Counted from the first letter of the stretch, positions 27,527 to 35,100 are shown. The stretch is 37,549 bases of DNA from CAZNMF01 sp035547155 (GCA_035547155.1 DASZVJ010000061.1:1-37549), one strand, 5' to 3'. Notes: generated from the sequence alone by a model not told the origin. A program made the numbers and translations.

Positions 27527-28086
27527 TGGGGTCGCTCCATCTCGGCGTGCAGCAATCGCACGAACGCGGCGCGCTCGGCGGGACTGAGGTCTTCGACGAG
27601 CGGCGACGCGTCGGCCGACAACGACAGCGCGCTCTGGACGTCGTCGGCCGACAGACCCGACGCGGCTTGCACGACCGCGGACCAGGGCTCGTTGTCCGGC
27701 GAGTCGGCGCTCGCGAGCGTCGTCGCGACGTCCGCCGGCTGCGCCGGAGCGGGGACGCGAGTCTGCGTCACGTGCGGCAGGCGCATCACCACGACGAGGA
27801 CGAGCGCCGTCAGGGCCGTAGCCGCCGCGAGCCATGGGCGCCAGTTCCATGTTCGCCGCGACGCGTCGTCAACTGCAGTTGCCTGCTTCACGCGCGCCGA
27901 GAAGTGATCCCAGAACAGCGGCGACGGCTCCGGAACATCCGCATCGGCGACGCGCGCGAGCACTCCGCGCAGCTCCTCCACGGCGTCGCGGCACGCGTCG
28001 CACGTCTGCGTGTGCGCCATCCGCACGCTATCGAGCGCTCCGTCGAGCGCCGCGAGCTGTTCGTCCTGCGTCAGATGCGTCGTCAT
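27523..28086 (-). CDS. Zinc-binding anti-sigma factor, membrane protein
   Basis: 187 residues from ATG 28086, which overlaps the sigma-factor stop (ATGA). The cytoplasmic N-terminus carries HTQTCDAC, an H-x3-C-x2-C ZAS motif (His25, Cys29, Cys32), which clamps ECF sigma factors. A membrane segment lies at about 84-102 (PWLAAATALTALVLVVVMRL). The periplasmic part of about 85 residues has no known domain; PLVEDLSPAERAAFVRLLHAEM at the end looks helical. The usual model is release of the sigma factor after an envelope signal. Confidence 0.86.
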   Translation of the reverse strand: MTTHLTQDEQLAALDGALDSVRMAHTQTCDACRDAVEELRGVLARVADADVPEPSPLFWDHFSARVKQATAVDDASRRTWNWRPWLAAATALTALVLVVVMRLPHVTQTRVPAPAQPADVATTLASADSPDNEPWSAVVQAASGLSADDVQSALSLSADASPLVEDLSPAERAAFVRLLHAEMERPQ

Positions 28087-28718
28087 GGCGTCATGAGGCG
28101 CCGGAGGTTGCCGAGCGCGTGAAAGAAATTGGCTTTGACCGCACCGACCGTGCTGCCCAATGTGCGGGCGATCTCCTCGTGCGGCAGCTCGTGATAGACG
28201 CGCAGGATGAGCGTCGCGCGCTGCTTCGGCGGCAGCTGGCGAATCGCCGCACGCACGCGGGCGGCGTGCTCGCCGCGGACGATCGCGTCGAGCGGACTGA
28301 CGGCCTCGGCGTCGACGTGCTGGGCGGCATCGATCGGCTCGCTCGCCGGCTTCCGGCTCGCCGCGCGATTGAGCGAGACGTTCACCCCGATGCGATAGAG
28401 CCACGTCGCCAGCGACGACTGGCCCTTGAAATTCTTCAGACCGCGAAACGCGCGCACGAACGTGTCCTGCGCGAGATCGGCGGCGTCTTCGTGATTGCCG
28501 GCGAAGCGATAGCAGAGCTGATAGATCGAACGTCGATGACGCTCGACGATCACGTCGAACGCCTCGCGGCGGCCGGCGAGGAACTCGCGCACGAGGACCT
28601 CGTCCGCCGCGGCCCGTAAATCCTCCGTCGGTGCCGTCATCGACACGGGCGCCTCAGGCCGAGTCATGCCGACCGCCCATGGCGCCCATCCCGCCGCCGT
28701 CGAGTCTCCGTGATGCAT
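28083..28718 (-). CDS. ECF-family RNA polymerase sigma factor
   Basis: 211 residues from the first ATG; Met18 (28667) and Met27 (28640) are alternatives, none with a good ribosome site. Sigma-2 is present (FDVIVERHRRSIYQLCYRFAGNHEDAADLAQDTFVRAFRGLKNF), with the DLAQDTFVRAF -10-recognition helix and TWLYRIGVNVSLNRAASR. Sigma-4 follows (LPPKQRATLILRVYHELPHEEIARTLGSTVGAVKANFFHALGNL). It is followed by its anti-sigma factor through an ATGA overlap, so the pair is made in balance. The target promoters are unknown. Confidence 0.92.
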   Translation of the reverse strand: MHHGDSTAAGWAPWAVGMTRPEAPVSMTAPTEDLRAAADEVLVREFLAGRREAFDVIVERHRRSIYQLCYRFAGNHEDAADLAQDTFVRAFRGLKNFKGQSSLATWLYRIGVNVSLNRAASRKPASEPIDAAQHVDAEAVSPLDAIVRGEHAARVRAAIRQLPPKQRATLILRVYHELPHEEIARTLGSTVGAVKANFFHALGNLRRLMTP

Positions 28719-28757
28719 GCGCGGTGTCTCAGGGGTGCCAGAGCCTCACCAATTTCG

Positions 28758-28785
28758 AACTTCAAACTTAGAACTTCGAACTTGA
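28758..28785. repeat. Four tandem 7-bp repeats upstream of the ECF sigma gene
   Basis: GAACTTC, AAACTTA, GAACTTC, GAACTTG in exact 7-bp register, in the gap between the PfkB gene (stop 28809) and the sigma-factor gene. Same unit as the array at 10086-10113. The block is AT-rich against its surroundings and is followed by AAAACACACTACC. Confidence 0.6.
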
Positions 28786-28808
28786 AAACACACTACCTCC
28801 TTAGACCC

Positions 28809-29741
28809 TCATCCCCCGCCCTTGGTTACAAGCCCCTCGACCTCCGCCCATGTCGGTAGGGCCGTCTGGGCTCCAACGGCCCGGCAATTGAGGGCCGCGG
28901 TCGCGTTTGCGTAACGCAGAATATCCTCGAGCGGCGCCGCCGCGTCGAGCCGCACCCACGCCGCCGCCAGGCCTCCACGAAACGCATCGCCAGCCCCCGT
29001 CGTGTCGACGACGTCGACGCGGTAGGCCCGCGTGCGAATCTCGCGTCCCTCCTGCGTGCGGGCCAGCGATCCCTCGTCGCCAAGCGTCGCGATGATCGCC
29101 GAGGCCGATCGATAGCGCGCCGCGAGACGCTCGAGCGCAGTGCCAGGCTCCGACGCGCCCGTCGCCGCGTCGAGAAAGGAGACGGGCGCGACGATGACGT
29201 CGATCAGATCGAGGAGCGCGTCGACCTGATCGTCGACGCGATCGACGTCGACGATGACCGGCACGCCGGCCGCGCGGGCACGCCGCGCCGCGACCTGGGC
29301 TGCAGTCACATCGGTCGCGTCGACGACCAGCACGCGCGCGGTTTCGATCGCGCCGTCCGGAATCGGATCGATCCGCAGCCGCACATCGCGATGCTCGAGC
29401 ACGTGACGATCGCCGTCCGGATTGACGATCACGACGGCGATGCGGCTCGGGACATCGTGATGCTCGACCGCGACGACGTCCACGCCGGCGCCGCCCAGCG
29501 CGGCTCGTGACCGCCTTCCCCATTCGTCATCGCCGAACGCGCCGACGTACCTCGCACGAAGCCCGAGACGCGCGCCCGCGACCGCAGCCGTCGCGGTCTG
29601 GCCGCCAGGCAACATGTCGAACGCACGCAGCCGCTGCTTGCTGGCGACCGCGCGATCCGCGCCTGCGACCGCAACGAAATCCAGGCTGTTCTCGCCGAGC
29701 GTGACGAGATCGATCGTCCGCGCGTCGCTCGCGGGGCGCAT
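28809..29741 (-). CDS. PfkB-family carbohydrate kinase
   Basis: 310 residues from ATG 29741, whose A is the last base of the MFS stop (TGATG). The N-terminal PfkB signature is around LPGGQTATAAVAGARLG (Gly46-Gly47). The C-terminal signature DTTGAGDAFRGGLAAAW has the catalytic base Asp252 in GAGD. It phosphorylates a sugar or nucleoside; sequence alone does not say which. SLDFVAVA near the N-terminus and the mid-length lid are typical of the ribokinase/sugar kinase branch. Coupling to an exporter gene is unusual. Confidence 0.88.
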   Translation of the reverse strand: MRPASDARTIDLVTLGENSLDFVAVAGADRAVASKQRLRAFDMLPGGQTATAAVAGARLGLRARYVGAFGDDEWGRRSRAALGGAGVDVVAVEHHDVPSRIAVVIVNPDGDRHVLEHRDVRLRIDPIPDGAIETARVLVVDATDVTAAQVAARRARAAGVPVIVDVDRVDDQVDALLDLIDVIVAPVSFLDAATGASEPGTALERLAARYRSASAIIATLGDEGSLARTQEGREIRTRAYRVDVVDTTGAGDAFRGGLAAAWVRLDAAAPLEDILRYANATAALNCRAVGAQTALPTWAEVEGLVTKGGG

Positions 29742-31327
29742 CAATGGGCTGCGACGGGCCGTCGCGATGACGTCGGACGTTTCAACAGGAACAGGAACGG
29801 GACGGCGACGATGAAGATCGCCCCGAACACGCGAAACGCGTGCAGGTACGACAGCAGGGCCGCCTGACCGTGGACGAAGCCCGCCAGCGAGGCGAGCGCC
29901 GCGCGCGTGGCCGACGTCTGCTCCATCCCGGCCGCCGCGAGGCCCTGCGCCATCTGCGTCATCATCTGCTGCGCGTGCGCATTGTACGGCGTCACGTGCT
30001 CGCCGAGGATGCTGAAGTAGCGCTGCGAGTCGCGCGCGATGATCGTCGTCGCCGCCGCGATGCCGAACCCGCCGCCGAGATTGCGCATCAGGTTGAAGAG
30101 GCTCGTCGCGTTGCCCATCTCCTCGCGCGGAATCGGATCCATCGTCGTCGTCGTGAGCGGCACGAACATGAACGACAGCGCGAAGCCGAGCCAGAGCTGC
30201 GGCCAGAAGAAGTTCCAGATCGTGGCCGTCGCGTCGAGGCGCGACAACTGGATCAGCGTCAAGCCCGCGACGAAGAAGCCCGCGGCCAGCAGCTTCCGCG
30301 GATCGACGCCGCGCGACATGATCGCGCCGATGATCGGCATCCCGATGAAGGCGCCGAGCCCGCGCGGCGCGGTGGCGAGCCCGGCTTCGACGGCCGGATA
30401 GCCCATCAACGTCTGCAGAAACACCGGCAGCGCGACGAGGCTCCCGTACAGCACGAAGCCGAGCGTCGTCATCATCAGCACGCCGACCGAGTAGTTGCGG
30501 CTCTTGAAGACGTTCAGGTGCACGACCGGCTCGCGCGCCACCAGCTCGCGCACGACGAATGCGACGAGCGAGCCGATCGAGACGACCGCACACGCGACGA
30601 TGAAGGCGGATCCGAACCAGTCGTCCTGCTGCCCCTTGTCGAGCATGATCTGGAGCGCGGCGATGCCGACGGCCAGCATACCGATGCCCCACGCGTCCAC
30701 GCTGCGCGCGCCGCGCTGCAGGTACGGCGGATCGAAGATGAACGTCTTCGTCATGTAGAGCGACGCGATGCCGACGGGCAGGTTGATGTAGAACACCCAG
30801 CGCCACGAGTAGCTGTCGGTGAGCCAGCCGCCGAGGATCGGTCCCAGCATCGGCGCGACGACGATGCCGAGACCCCAGAAGGCCATGGCCTTGCCGCGAT
30901 CGCGTGGCGGAAACGCCTCGAGCATGACCGCCTGCGAAATCGGCTGCAGCACGCCGCCGGTGGCGCCTTGAATCACGCGGAAGAACACGAGCGCCCCGAG
31001 CGTTGGCGCGAGGCCGCTCAGGAGCGACGCGATGGTGAAGCCCGTGAGCGACATCATCAGCAGCCGTTTGCGGCCGAAGTACTGCGCGAGCCAGCCGGTG
31101 ATCGGCAGGACGATCGCGTTGGCGACGAGATACGACGTCAGCGTCCACGCGGCCTCCTCGACCGACGCCGACAGATTGCCGGCGATGTGCGGCAACGAGA
31201 CGTTGACGACGGTCGTGTCCAGCACTTCCATGAAGGTGCCGAACATGACGGCGATGGCGATGATCCAGGGATTGACCTGCGGGACGGCGGAGGCGGAGTC
31301 GACGGATGGTGTGGGTGTGTCGGTCAC
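29741..31327 (-). CDS. MFS multidrug exporter, DHA2 (EmrB/QacA) family
   Basis: 528 residues, about 14 membrane segments. Motif A-like GWLAQYFGRKRLLM and motif C-like GIVVAPMLGPILGGWLTDSYSWRW are present, along with the EmrB-type opening WIIAIAVMFGTFMEVLDTTVVNVSLPHIAGNLSAS. EmrB proteins work with a periplasmic EmrA adaptor and an outer-membrane TolC; neither gene is adjacent, so partners must be elsewhere. It is cotranscribed with the PfkB gene, sharing one base. Substrates cannot be inferred. Confidence 0.92.
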   Translation of the reverse strand: MTDTPTPSVDSASAVPQVNPWIIAIAVMFGTFMEVLDTTVVNVSLPHIAGNLSASVEEAAWTLTSYLVANAIVLPITGWLAQYFGRKRLLMMSLTGFTIASLLSGLAPTLGALVFFRVIQGATGGVLQPISQAVMLEAFPPRDRGKAMAFWGLGIVVAPMLGPILGGWLTDSYSWRWVFYINLPVGIASLYMTKTFIFDPPYLQRGARSVDAWGIGMLAVGIAALQIMLDKGQQDDWFGSAFIVACAVVSIGSLVAFVVRELVAREPVVHLNVFKSRNYSVGVLMMTTLGFVLYGSLVALPVFLQTLMGYPAVEAGLATAPRGLGAFIGMPIIGAIMSRGVDPRKLLAAGFFVAGLTLIQLSRLDATATIWNFFWPQLWLGFALSFMFVPLTTTTMDPIPREEMGNATSLFNLMRNLGGGFGIAAATTIIARDSQRYFSILGEHVTPYNAHAQQMMTQMAQGLAAAGMEQTSATRAALASLAGFVHGQAALLSYLHAFRVFGAIFIVAVPFLFLLKRPTSSRRPVAAH

Positions 31328-31579
31328 CGGCGTTCAACCGCGCCAGCGACGACAGCCCGCGGCGCATCGAGTTGGGAGCGCCTCTATTGTGACGCGTCGG
31401 GACGTCGCCGCGCCAGCGCGCGGTCGTCAACGACGCTCGACGCGCGCGCACTGACAATATCGAGCGCGCGCCCGCGATTTCGTCAGCATGGTCGCGACAG
31501 CGTCGCGGCCATCGTCCGATCAGTTGCCGTCTTTCGTCGTTATTGCGCACTCGCGTCGTGGTACAGCGCTTGCGGGCCG
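31328..31579. other. Divergent intergenic region between MFS and PilZ genes
   Basis: 252 nt. It should hold promoters for both genes. On the minus strand CACAAT occurs about 65 nt before the MFS start, and on the plus strand TTGCCG lies about 60 nt before the PilZ start; neither has a convincing partner box. No other structure was seen. Confidence 0.35.
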
Positions 31580-31972
31580 ATGGCCAGACCACTCGTCATC
31601 ATGGACGCGTCTCGATCACACGGCGCTCGCAATCGCCGCCGCTATCCGCGGCTCGAAGTGCTCGGCCTCGTCAACGGCCATCTGATGCCGCTCGACGTGC
31701 CGCTGACCGTGCTCGATTTGAGCCAGGGCGGCTTCTCCGTGCACAGCTCGACGCCGTTTCCGCCCGGCGCGCGCCATCATTTCCGCTTCACCACGCTTCG
31801 CGACGAAGAGATCGCGGTCGACGCCACGGCGGTCCATTGCCGTCTCGTCGCCGCCGACGCGCACGGCCACGTCGGCTACATCACGGGCTTCGAGTTCGTG
31901 AGCAGTGCACGCACGGACGAAGCGGTCAGCCTGCTCATCGACACGCTGACGTCGGTGTTCTCCCTGGAATAG
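31580..31972 (+). CDS. PilZ-domain protein, probable c-di-GMP receptor
   Basis: 130 residues from ATG 31580, preceded by GCGGG; a second ATG at 31601 is possible. The PilZ domain fills the protein. Both c-di-GMP motifs are intact: RRYPR (20-24, RxxxR) and DLSQGG (Asp46, Ser48, Gly51, DxSxxG). No other domain is attached, so it would act by binding a partner after sensing c-di-GMP. The window also encodes polysaccharide export, a common c-di-GMP output, but a link is only inference. It converges with the DUF2007-like gene, with 4 nt between the stops. Confidence 0.9.
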   Translation: MARPLVIMDASRSHGARNRRRYPRLEVLGLVNGHLMPLDVPLTVLDLSQGGFSVHSSTPFPPGARHHFRFTTLRDEEIAVDATAVHCRLVAADAHGHVGYITGFEFVSSARTDEAVSLLIDTLTSVFSLE

Positions 31973-31976
31973 CGCG

Positions 31977-32291
31977 CTACTCGTCTTCGCGTTCGTCGGA
32001 CGACTCGGATGACGAGCTCGGGCCCTCGAACGGCAGCACGACGCCGCGTCGATCGTCGCCAGCGTGGCGGTCTTCCACCGGTGGCGCGTCGAGGATTTCG
32101 ACGGCACGACTCGCCTGTCCCATCGGCACCAGCAAGCGGACGCCGTTCATCCACAAGCTCGAATATTGCCCACCGGCATCGTCGGCGAGCACGACGGCTT
32201 TGATGCCATCCACCTCGAGCACGCTCTGCGCGATCTCGGCTTCGATCCGCGACGGGAACGTGCGCACGACGACGAGATCGGGGGAAGACAT
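31977..32291 (-). CDS. DUF2007-like small signal protein
   Basis: 104 residues from ATG 32291. DLVVVRTFPSRIEAEIAQSVLEVDGIKAVVLADDAGG...GVRLLVPMGQASRAVEIL is the ferredoxin-like fold of DUF2007 proteins, sometimes called putative signal-transducing proteins. The C-terminal 30 residues are acidic and disordered (EGPSSSSESSDEREDE). The biochemical role of the family is not known. TATCAT lies 6 nt before the ATG and there is no Shine-Dalgarno. Confidence 0.8.
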   Translation of the reverse strand: MSSPDLVVVRTFPSRIEAEIAQSVLEVDGIKAVVLADDAGGQYSSLWMNGVRLLVPMGQASRAVEILDAPPVEDRHAGDDRRGVVLPFEGPSSSSESSDEREDE

Positions 32292-32297
32292 GGAGCG

Positions 32298-32303
32298 ATG
32301 ATA
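32298..32303 (-). promoter_or_regulatory. -10-like box 6 nt before the start at 32291
   Basis: TATCAT on the minus strand, 5 of 6 matches to TATAAT, six bases before the ATG. A leaderless mRNA would follow. No good -35 box. Confidence 0.42.
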
Positions 32304-32508
32304 GCGCGCGTCGGGCGGACGGCGGGCGGCAGGCTGCGGACGACGGCGCAACTGTGGTGGGACAACCGGTCGGATGTTCGGGAATGCGTGCTGAAAAGTT
32401 AAGAGAAACCATCAGCCATCCGATTGTGGAAGAAACGCCGTGCCCGCACGCCGCACGCGAACACTCTCGAAAACGATCCCGCTCCCCAGCGGAAAGGTCC
32501 TGTCAGTA

Positions 32509-33456
32509 ATGTCCCGCCGAGTCTTCCCGCTCGCCTTCACCGTCATGCTTTGCGCATGCGGTCACAAGACGCCTACACAGCCAACGTCATCGACGTCAAC
32601 GCCGCCGCCAGTGCTCAGTTCCGTGACGGTCAGCGCCGCGGCGACCACGATTGAGACCGGAGCGACGACGACGGTCAGTGCCGTGGGCGCCTATAGCGAC
32701 GGCACGTCGCACAGCGTCTCGGTCTCGTGGTCCTCCGATGCAACTGCCGTCGCGAGCGTCGATGCGAATGGCACCGTGCACGGTATCGCCGCCGGCGCTG
32801 CCACGATCATTGGACACGCCAGCAGTGGACCGCAGGGCACGGTCTTGATTCACGTCATCCAGGCAGGACCGAAAACACAGTTCGGCGCCGGCACATTCCG
32901 CGTGAACAGCGATATCGTTGCGGGCCGCTATTTCAGTGCTCCGCGATCGGGTTGCTACTGGGAACGCAAGTCGGGCTTCGGAGGCTCGCTCGACGACATC
33001 ATCGCGAATGACTTCATCGGCTTCAATGCCGACCAGGACATCGTCGACATCTTGTCGTCGGATGCCGGCTTCGGGTCTGAATCGGAGTGTGGGACGTGGC
33101 GAAACTCGCCGTCCATCGGCTCGCGAAGCACCATCACGCCCGGCGTCTGGCTCGTCGGCTCTCAGATCGCGCCAGGCACCTACGTCACCAACGCATCATC
33201 GGGGTGCTATTGGGAACGTCTTCGCAACTTCGAGGGCATACTCGACAGCATCATCGCGAATGACTTCATCGCCAGCGCCGGCCAGCAATTCATCACGGTT
33301 CGCGATGGCGATATCGGCGTCAGCTCTGACGGTGATTGCGGCGTCTGGACCCGCTCATCCGCGCAGAACGTCGGCTCACGGAGCACGCAGTCACTCGAAA
33401 GCATTCGAAACAATCGCGAGCGCGGCCGGCCGCGGACGATGCGGCCGATCAGATGA
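32509..33456 (+). CDS. Lipoprotein with Ig-like (BIG2) domain and two CYWER repeats
   Basis: 315 residues from ATG 32509, with GGAAAGG 11 nt upstream; the upstream open frame lacks a signal peptide. Signal peptide with lipobox LCAC (Cys17) and a Thr/Pro/Ser-rich linker. A BIG2-type Ig domain is at about 35-117 (SVTVSAAATTIETGATTTVSAVGAYSDGT). Then come two copies of a module of about 72 residues (126-197 and 209-280). Each copy has GxY, GCYWER, a Phe-Gly/Glu-Gly turn, DxIIANDFI and a final CGxW. The two cysteines per copy probably form a disulfide. Similar modules occur singly in secreted actinobacterial proteins with no known function. It is likely surface exposed. Confidence 0.82.
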   Translation: MSRRVFPLAFTVMLCACGHKTPTQPTSSTSTPPPVLSSVTVSAAATTIETGATTTVSAVGAYSDGTSHSVSVSWSSDATAVASVDANGTVHGIAAGAATIIGHASSGPQGTVLIHVIQAGPKTQFGAGTFRVNSDIVAGRYFSAPRSGCYWERKSGFGGSLDDIIANDFIGFNADQDIVDILSSDAGFGSESECGTWRNSPSIGSRSTITPGVWLVGSQIAPGTYVTNASSGCYWERLRNFEGILDSIIANDFIASAGQQFITVRDGDIGVSSDGDCGVWTRSSAQNVGSRSTQSLESIRNNRERGRPRTMRPIR

Positions 33457-33517
33457 GAGGCGCCGGTGATCACTGTCGTCGCGTTGCGGAGCGAGTGAGG
33501 GTGCGACCTCGATAACG

Positions 33518-33616
33518 ACGCCGGGTCTAAAGACCCGGCCTACAACGGACGGCGAACGACGGCTAGGCAGAGCGACGTGAGCCCGACAGATGTAGGCCGG
33601 GTCTTCAGACCCGGCG
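33518..33616. repeat. BIME-like pair of inverted palindromic repeats
   Basis: Two units face each other. The left has GCCGGGTCT-AA-AGACCCGGC (33520-33539) then CTACA. The right has TGTAG then GCCGGGTCT-TC-AGACCCGGC (33596-33615). Each is a perfect 9-bp hairpin, and the two units are reverse complements over about 25 nt with one mismatch. This is the architecture of REP pairs (BIME), and the core looks like a dispersed genomic repeat. The units could also form a long hairpin with each other. No REP-associated transposase gene is in the window. Confidence 0.72.
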
Positions 33617-33663
33617 AGACATGGTGACCGGCCCGCTCGAGACAACACCGATATTGCGCACGA

Positions 33664-33669
33664 TATGAT
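33664..33669 (+). promoter_or_regulatory. -10-like box 6 nt before the toxin start
   Basis: TATGAT, six bases before GTG 33676. GAGACA lies 19 nt upstream (33639-33644). No ribosome site precedes the GTG. Confidence 0.42.
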
Positions 33670-33675
33670 GTCTAT

Positions 33676-34110
33676 GTGCTCGGACGAACGGTGCTCGACA
33701 CCGACGTGCTGGTTGCGGCGGTTCGCAGCGACCGTGGTGCGTCCAGGGTGCTCCTGACCGCCGCGCTCCAGCAGCGATATCCGGCGCTGGCGTCGGTGCC
33801 GCTCATGCTGCAGTACGAGTCGGTCCTGAAACGCCTCGAGCATCTGGCGGCAGCGGGTATCACGGCAGAAGACGTGGATGTCTTGCTCGACGCGGTGGCA
33901 CGAGTCGCGGAGCCAATTCAAATTTCGTACTTGTGGCGTCCGTTGCTGTCTGATCCGACGGACGATCTCGTCCTCGAAACAGCCGTCAACGGACGCGCGT
34001 CAGCCATCGTCACCTTCAACCGTCAGGATTTCCGAGCGGCCGAGAATCGCTTCGGAATCGACATCCTGACACCTGGGACCGCCGTTCAACGGCTCGGAGA
34101 CGCATTATGA
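33676..34110 (+). CDS. PIN-domain toxin, VapC-like (COG1569 type)
   Basis: 144 residues from a GTG. The PIN nuclease acids are visible: Asp8 in VLDTDVLVAA, Glu48 in LQYESVLKR, Asp96/Asp97 in DPTDDLVLETA and Asp118 in TFNRQDF. Mg2+-dependent PIN toxins cut tRNA or rRNA and stop translation. The next gene encodes a ribbon-helix-helix protein and starts within this stop codon (ATGA), the usual toxin-antitoxin coupling but in toxin-first order. Confidence 0.86.
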   Translation: MLGRTVLDTDVLVAAVRSDRGASRVLLTAALQQRYPALASVPLMLQYESVLKRLEHLAAAGITAEDVDVLLDAVARVAEPIQISYLWRPLLSDPTDDLVLETAVNGRASAIVTFNRQDFRAAENRFGIDILTPGTAVQRLGDAL

Positions 34111-34400
34111 AGAAGAGCAATTTCGCCCTGAGGCTTCAACCGTCATTGATGGAAGAGGCCCGGAGAGTCGCGAAGACGGAGGGCGTGGCCATGAACCAAC
34201 TGATCAACGTTGCCGTTGCGGAAAAAGTCTCCGCGCTTCGCACGACGGAGTATTTTGCGGAGCGCGCCGCCAGAGGGGACCTCAAGAAAGCGCTGAACGT
34301 CCTGAAGCGTGCGGGACGAGGTCAACCTCCCGTTCCAGGCGACGAGCAACCACGACGCGAGCGCAAATCGACGCCGCGACGCCGGTCCCGAGCGCGCTAG
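34107..34400 (+). CDS. Antitoxin-like ribbon-helix-helix protein
   Basis: 97 residues. The N-terminal half, NFALRLQPSLMEEARRVAKTEGVAMNQLINVAVAEKVSAL, is a CopG/HicB-type RHH: the strand (FALRLQP) and two helices are clear. The middle region (TTEYFAERAARGDLKKALNVLKRAG) is likely the toxin-binding segment, and the tail is basic and disordered. It presumably neutralises the PIN toxin and represses the pair. No dyad operator is obvious before the toxin gene, apart from the palindromes at 33518-33616. Confidence 0.82.
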   Translation: MKKSNFALRLQPSLMEEARRVAKTEGVAMNQLINVAVAEKVSALRTTEYFAERAARGDLKKALNVLKRAGRGQPPVPGDEQPRRERKSTPRRRSRAR

Positions 34401-34434
34401 GTCTTCGCACTGCTGATCACATTCAGTGCGATCA

Positions 34435-34466
34435 CGTAGGGGCGGCCACGGGGGGCCGCCCCTACG
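34435..34466. repeat. Perfect 13-bp hairpin between convergent genes
   Basis: CGTAGGGGCGGCC (34435-34447) and GGCCGCCCCTACG (34454-34466) form a perfect 13-bp stem with a 6-nt loop. It sits between the antitoxin stop and the phosphatase stop, and could act as a two-way terminator or be a dispersed palindrome. No T-run follows. Confidence 0.68.
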
Positions 34467-34482
34467 GCATTCCGTTCGCCCC

Positions 34483-34510
34483 CCGTAGCCTGTAGCCCGT
34501 GGCCCGCAGC
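34483..34510. repeat. Four tandem 7-bp repeats (CCGTAGC family)
   Basis: CCGTAGC, CTGTAGC, CCGTGGC, CCGCAGC in exact 7-bp register, ending one base before the stop codon of the phosphatase gene. The unit differs from the GAACTTC arrays at 10086 and 28758, but unit length and copy number are the same. It lies 16 nt from a strong hairpin, as the array at 10086 lies next to one. Confidence 0.55.
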
Positions 34511-34511
34511 C

Positions 34512-35042
34512 TTATTTGTGCGCCGCGGCGTAGTCGAGCGCGAACTGGCGCAGCGGCGCGCTCGTCAAGCCGAGGCCATTGGCTTCTTCCGTCGCTTTGG
34601 CGGTGTCCCAATGATCGATGGCGATGCGCTTGATGAGCCACATCGCGGCGGCGCGATTGCCAGTGGCGCAGTGGATGAACGCGGGCTCGGCGCCGGGCGT
34701 GCGGATCGCGGCGAGAAACGCGTCGGCCGACTTGGGATCGGGCGCCGCGCCGTTGACCGGCACGTGGAAGTACTTCAATCCCACGCGCTCGGCCGCGGCC
34801 TGTTCCGCCTCGACGTTCGCGCCCGGCTCACCGGCCTGGCGTAGATTGATGACCGACACGAAGCCGAGCTTCTTGATCTCCGGCATCGCCGCATCGGGAT
34901 CGACGGCGCCGGCACAGGCGATGGTCGTCTCCACGTGGGCATAGTTCTGAACGCCGGCGAGCGTTCCTTTGACGGGTTGCTGGGCACCGACCGTCGGGAC
35001 GAGGGCGGCAACGATGGCTAATGCGAGGGCGGGTCTCATCAT
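34512..35042 (-). CDS. Secreted DUF442/BLH-type protein phosphatase
   Basis: 176 residues from ATG 35042; a second ATG is at 35039. Signal peptide MMRPALALAIVAALVPTVGA. VINLRQAGEPGANVEAEQAAAERVGLKYFHVPVNG and FIHCATGNRAAAMW match the beta-lactamase-hydrolase-like phosphatase family, whose catalytic loop has the short C-x4-R form (Cys125 to Arg130) rather than the usual C-x5-R. It should be a cysteine phosphatase acting in the periplasm; the substrate is unknown. A good promoter (TTGAGT-17-GACAAT) ends 6 nt before the ATG. Confidence 0.82.
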   Translation of the reverse strand: MMRPALALAIVAALVPTVGAQQPVKGTLAGVQNYAHVETTIACAGAVDPDAAMPEIKKLGFVSVINLRQAGEPGANVEAEQAAAERVGLKYFHVPVNGAAPDPKSADAFLAAIRTPGAEPAFIHCATGNRAAAMWLIKRIAIDHWDTAKATEEANGLGLTSAPLRQFALDYAAAHK

Positions 35043-35048
35043 CGGCGC

Positions 35049-35077
35049 ATTGTCCACGGACGCGGCGTCGAACTCAA
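35049..35077 (-). promoter_or_regulatory. Promoter of the phosphatase gene, leaderless geometry
   Basis: Minus strand TTGAGT (35077-35072), 17-nt spacer, GACAAT (35054-35049), then six bases to ATG 35042. Both boxes match the consensus at four of six positions. Confidence 0.5.
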
Positions 35078-35100
35078 TAGAGAATCCGCGGCGTGGCTGA

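Larger units (their letters stand above)
33457..33675. other. Intergenic region between lipoprotein and toxin genes
   Basis: 219 nt. It holds the paired palindromes at 33518-33616 and the -10-like TATGAT at 33664-33669. Nothing else was seen. Confidence 0.5.
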
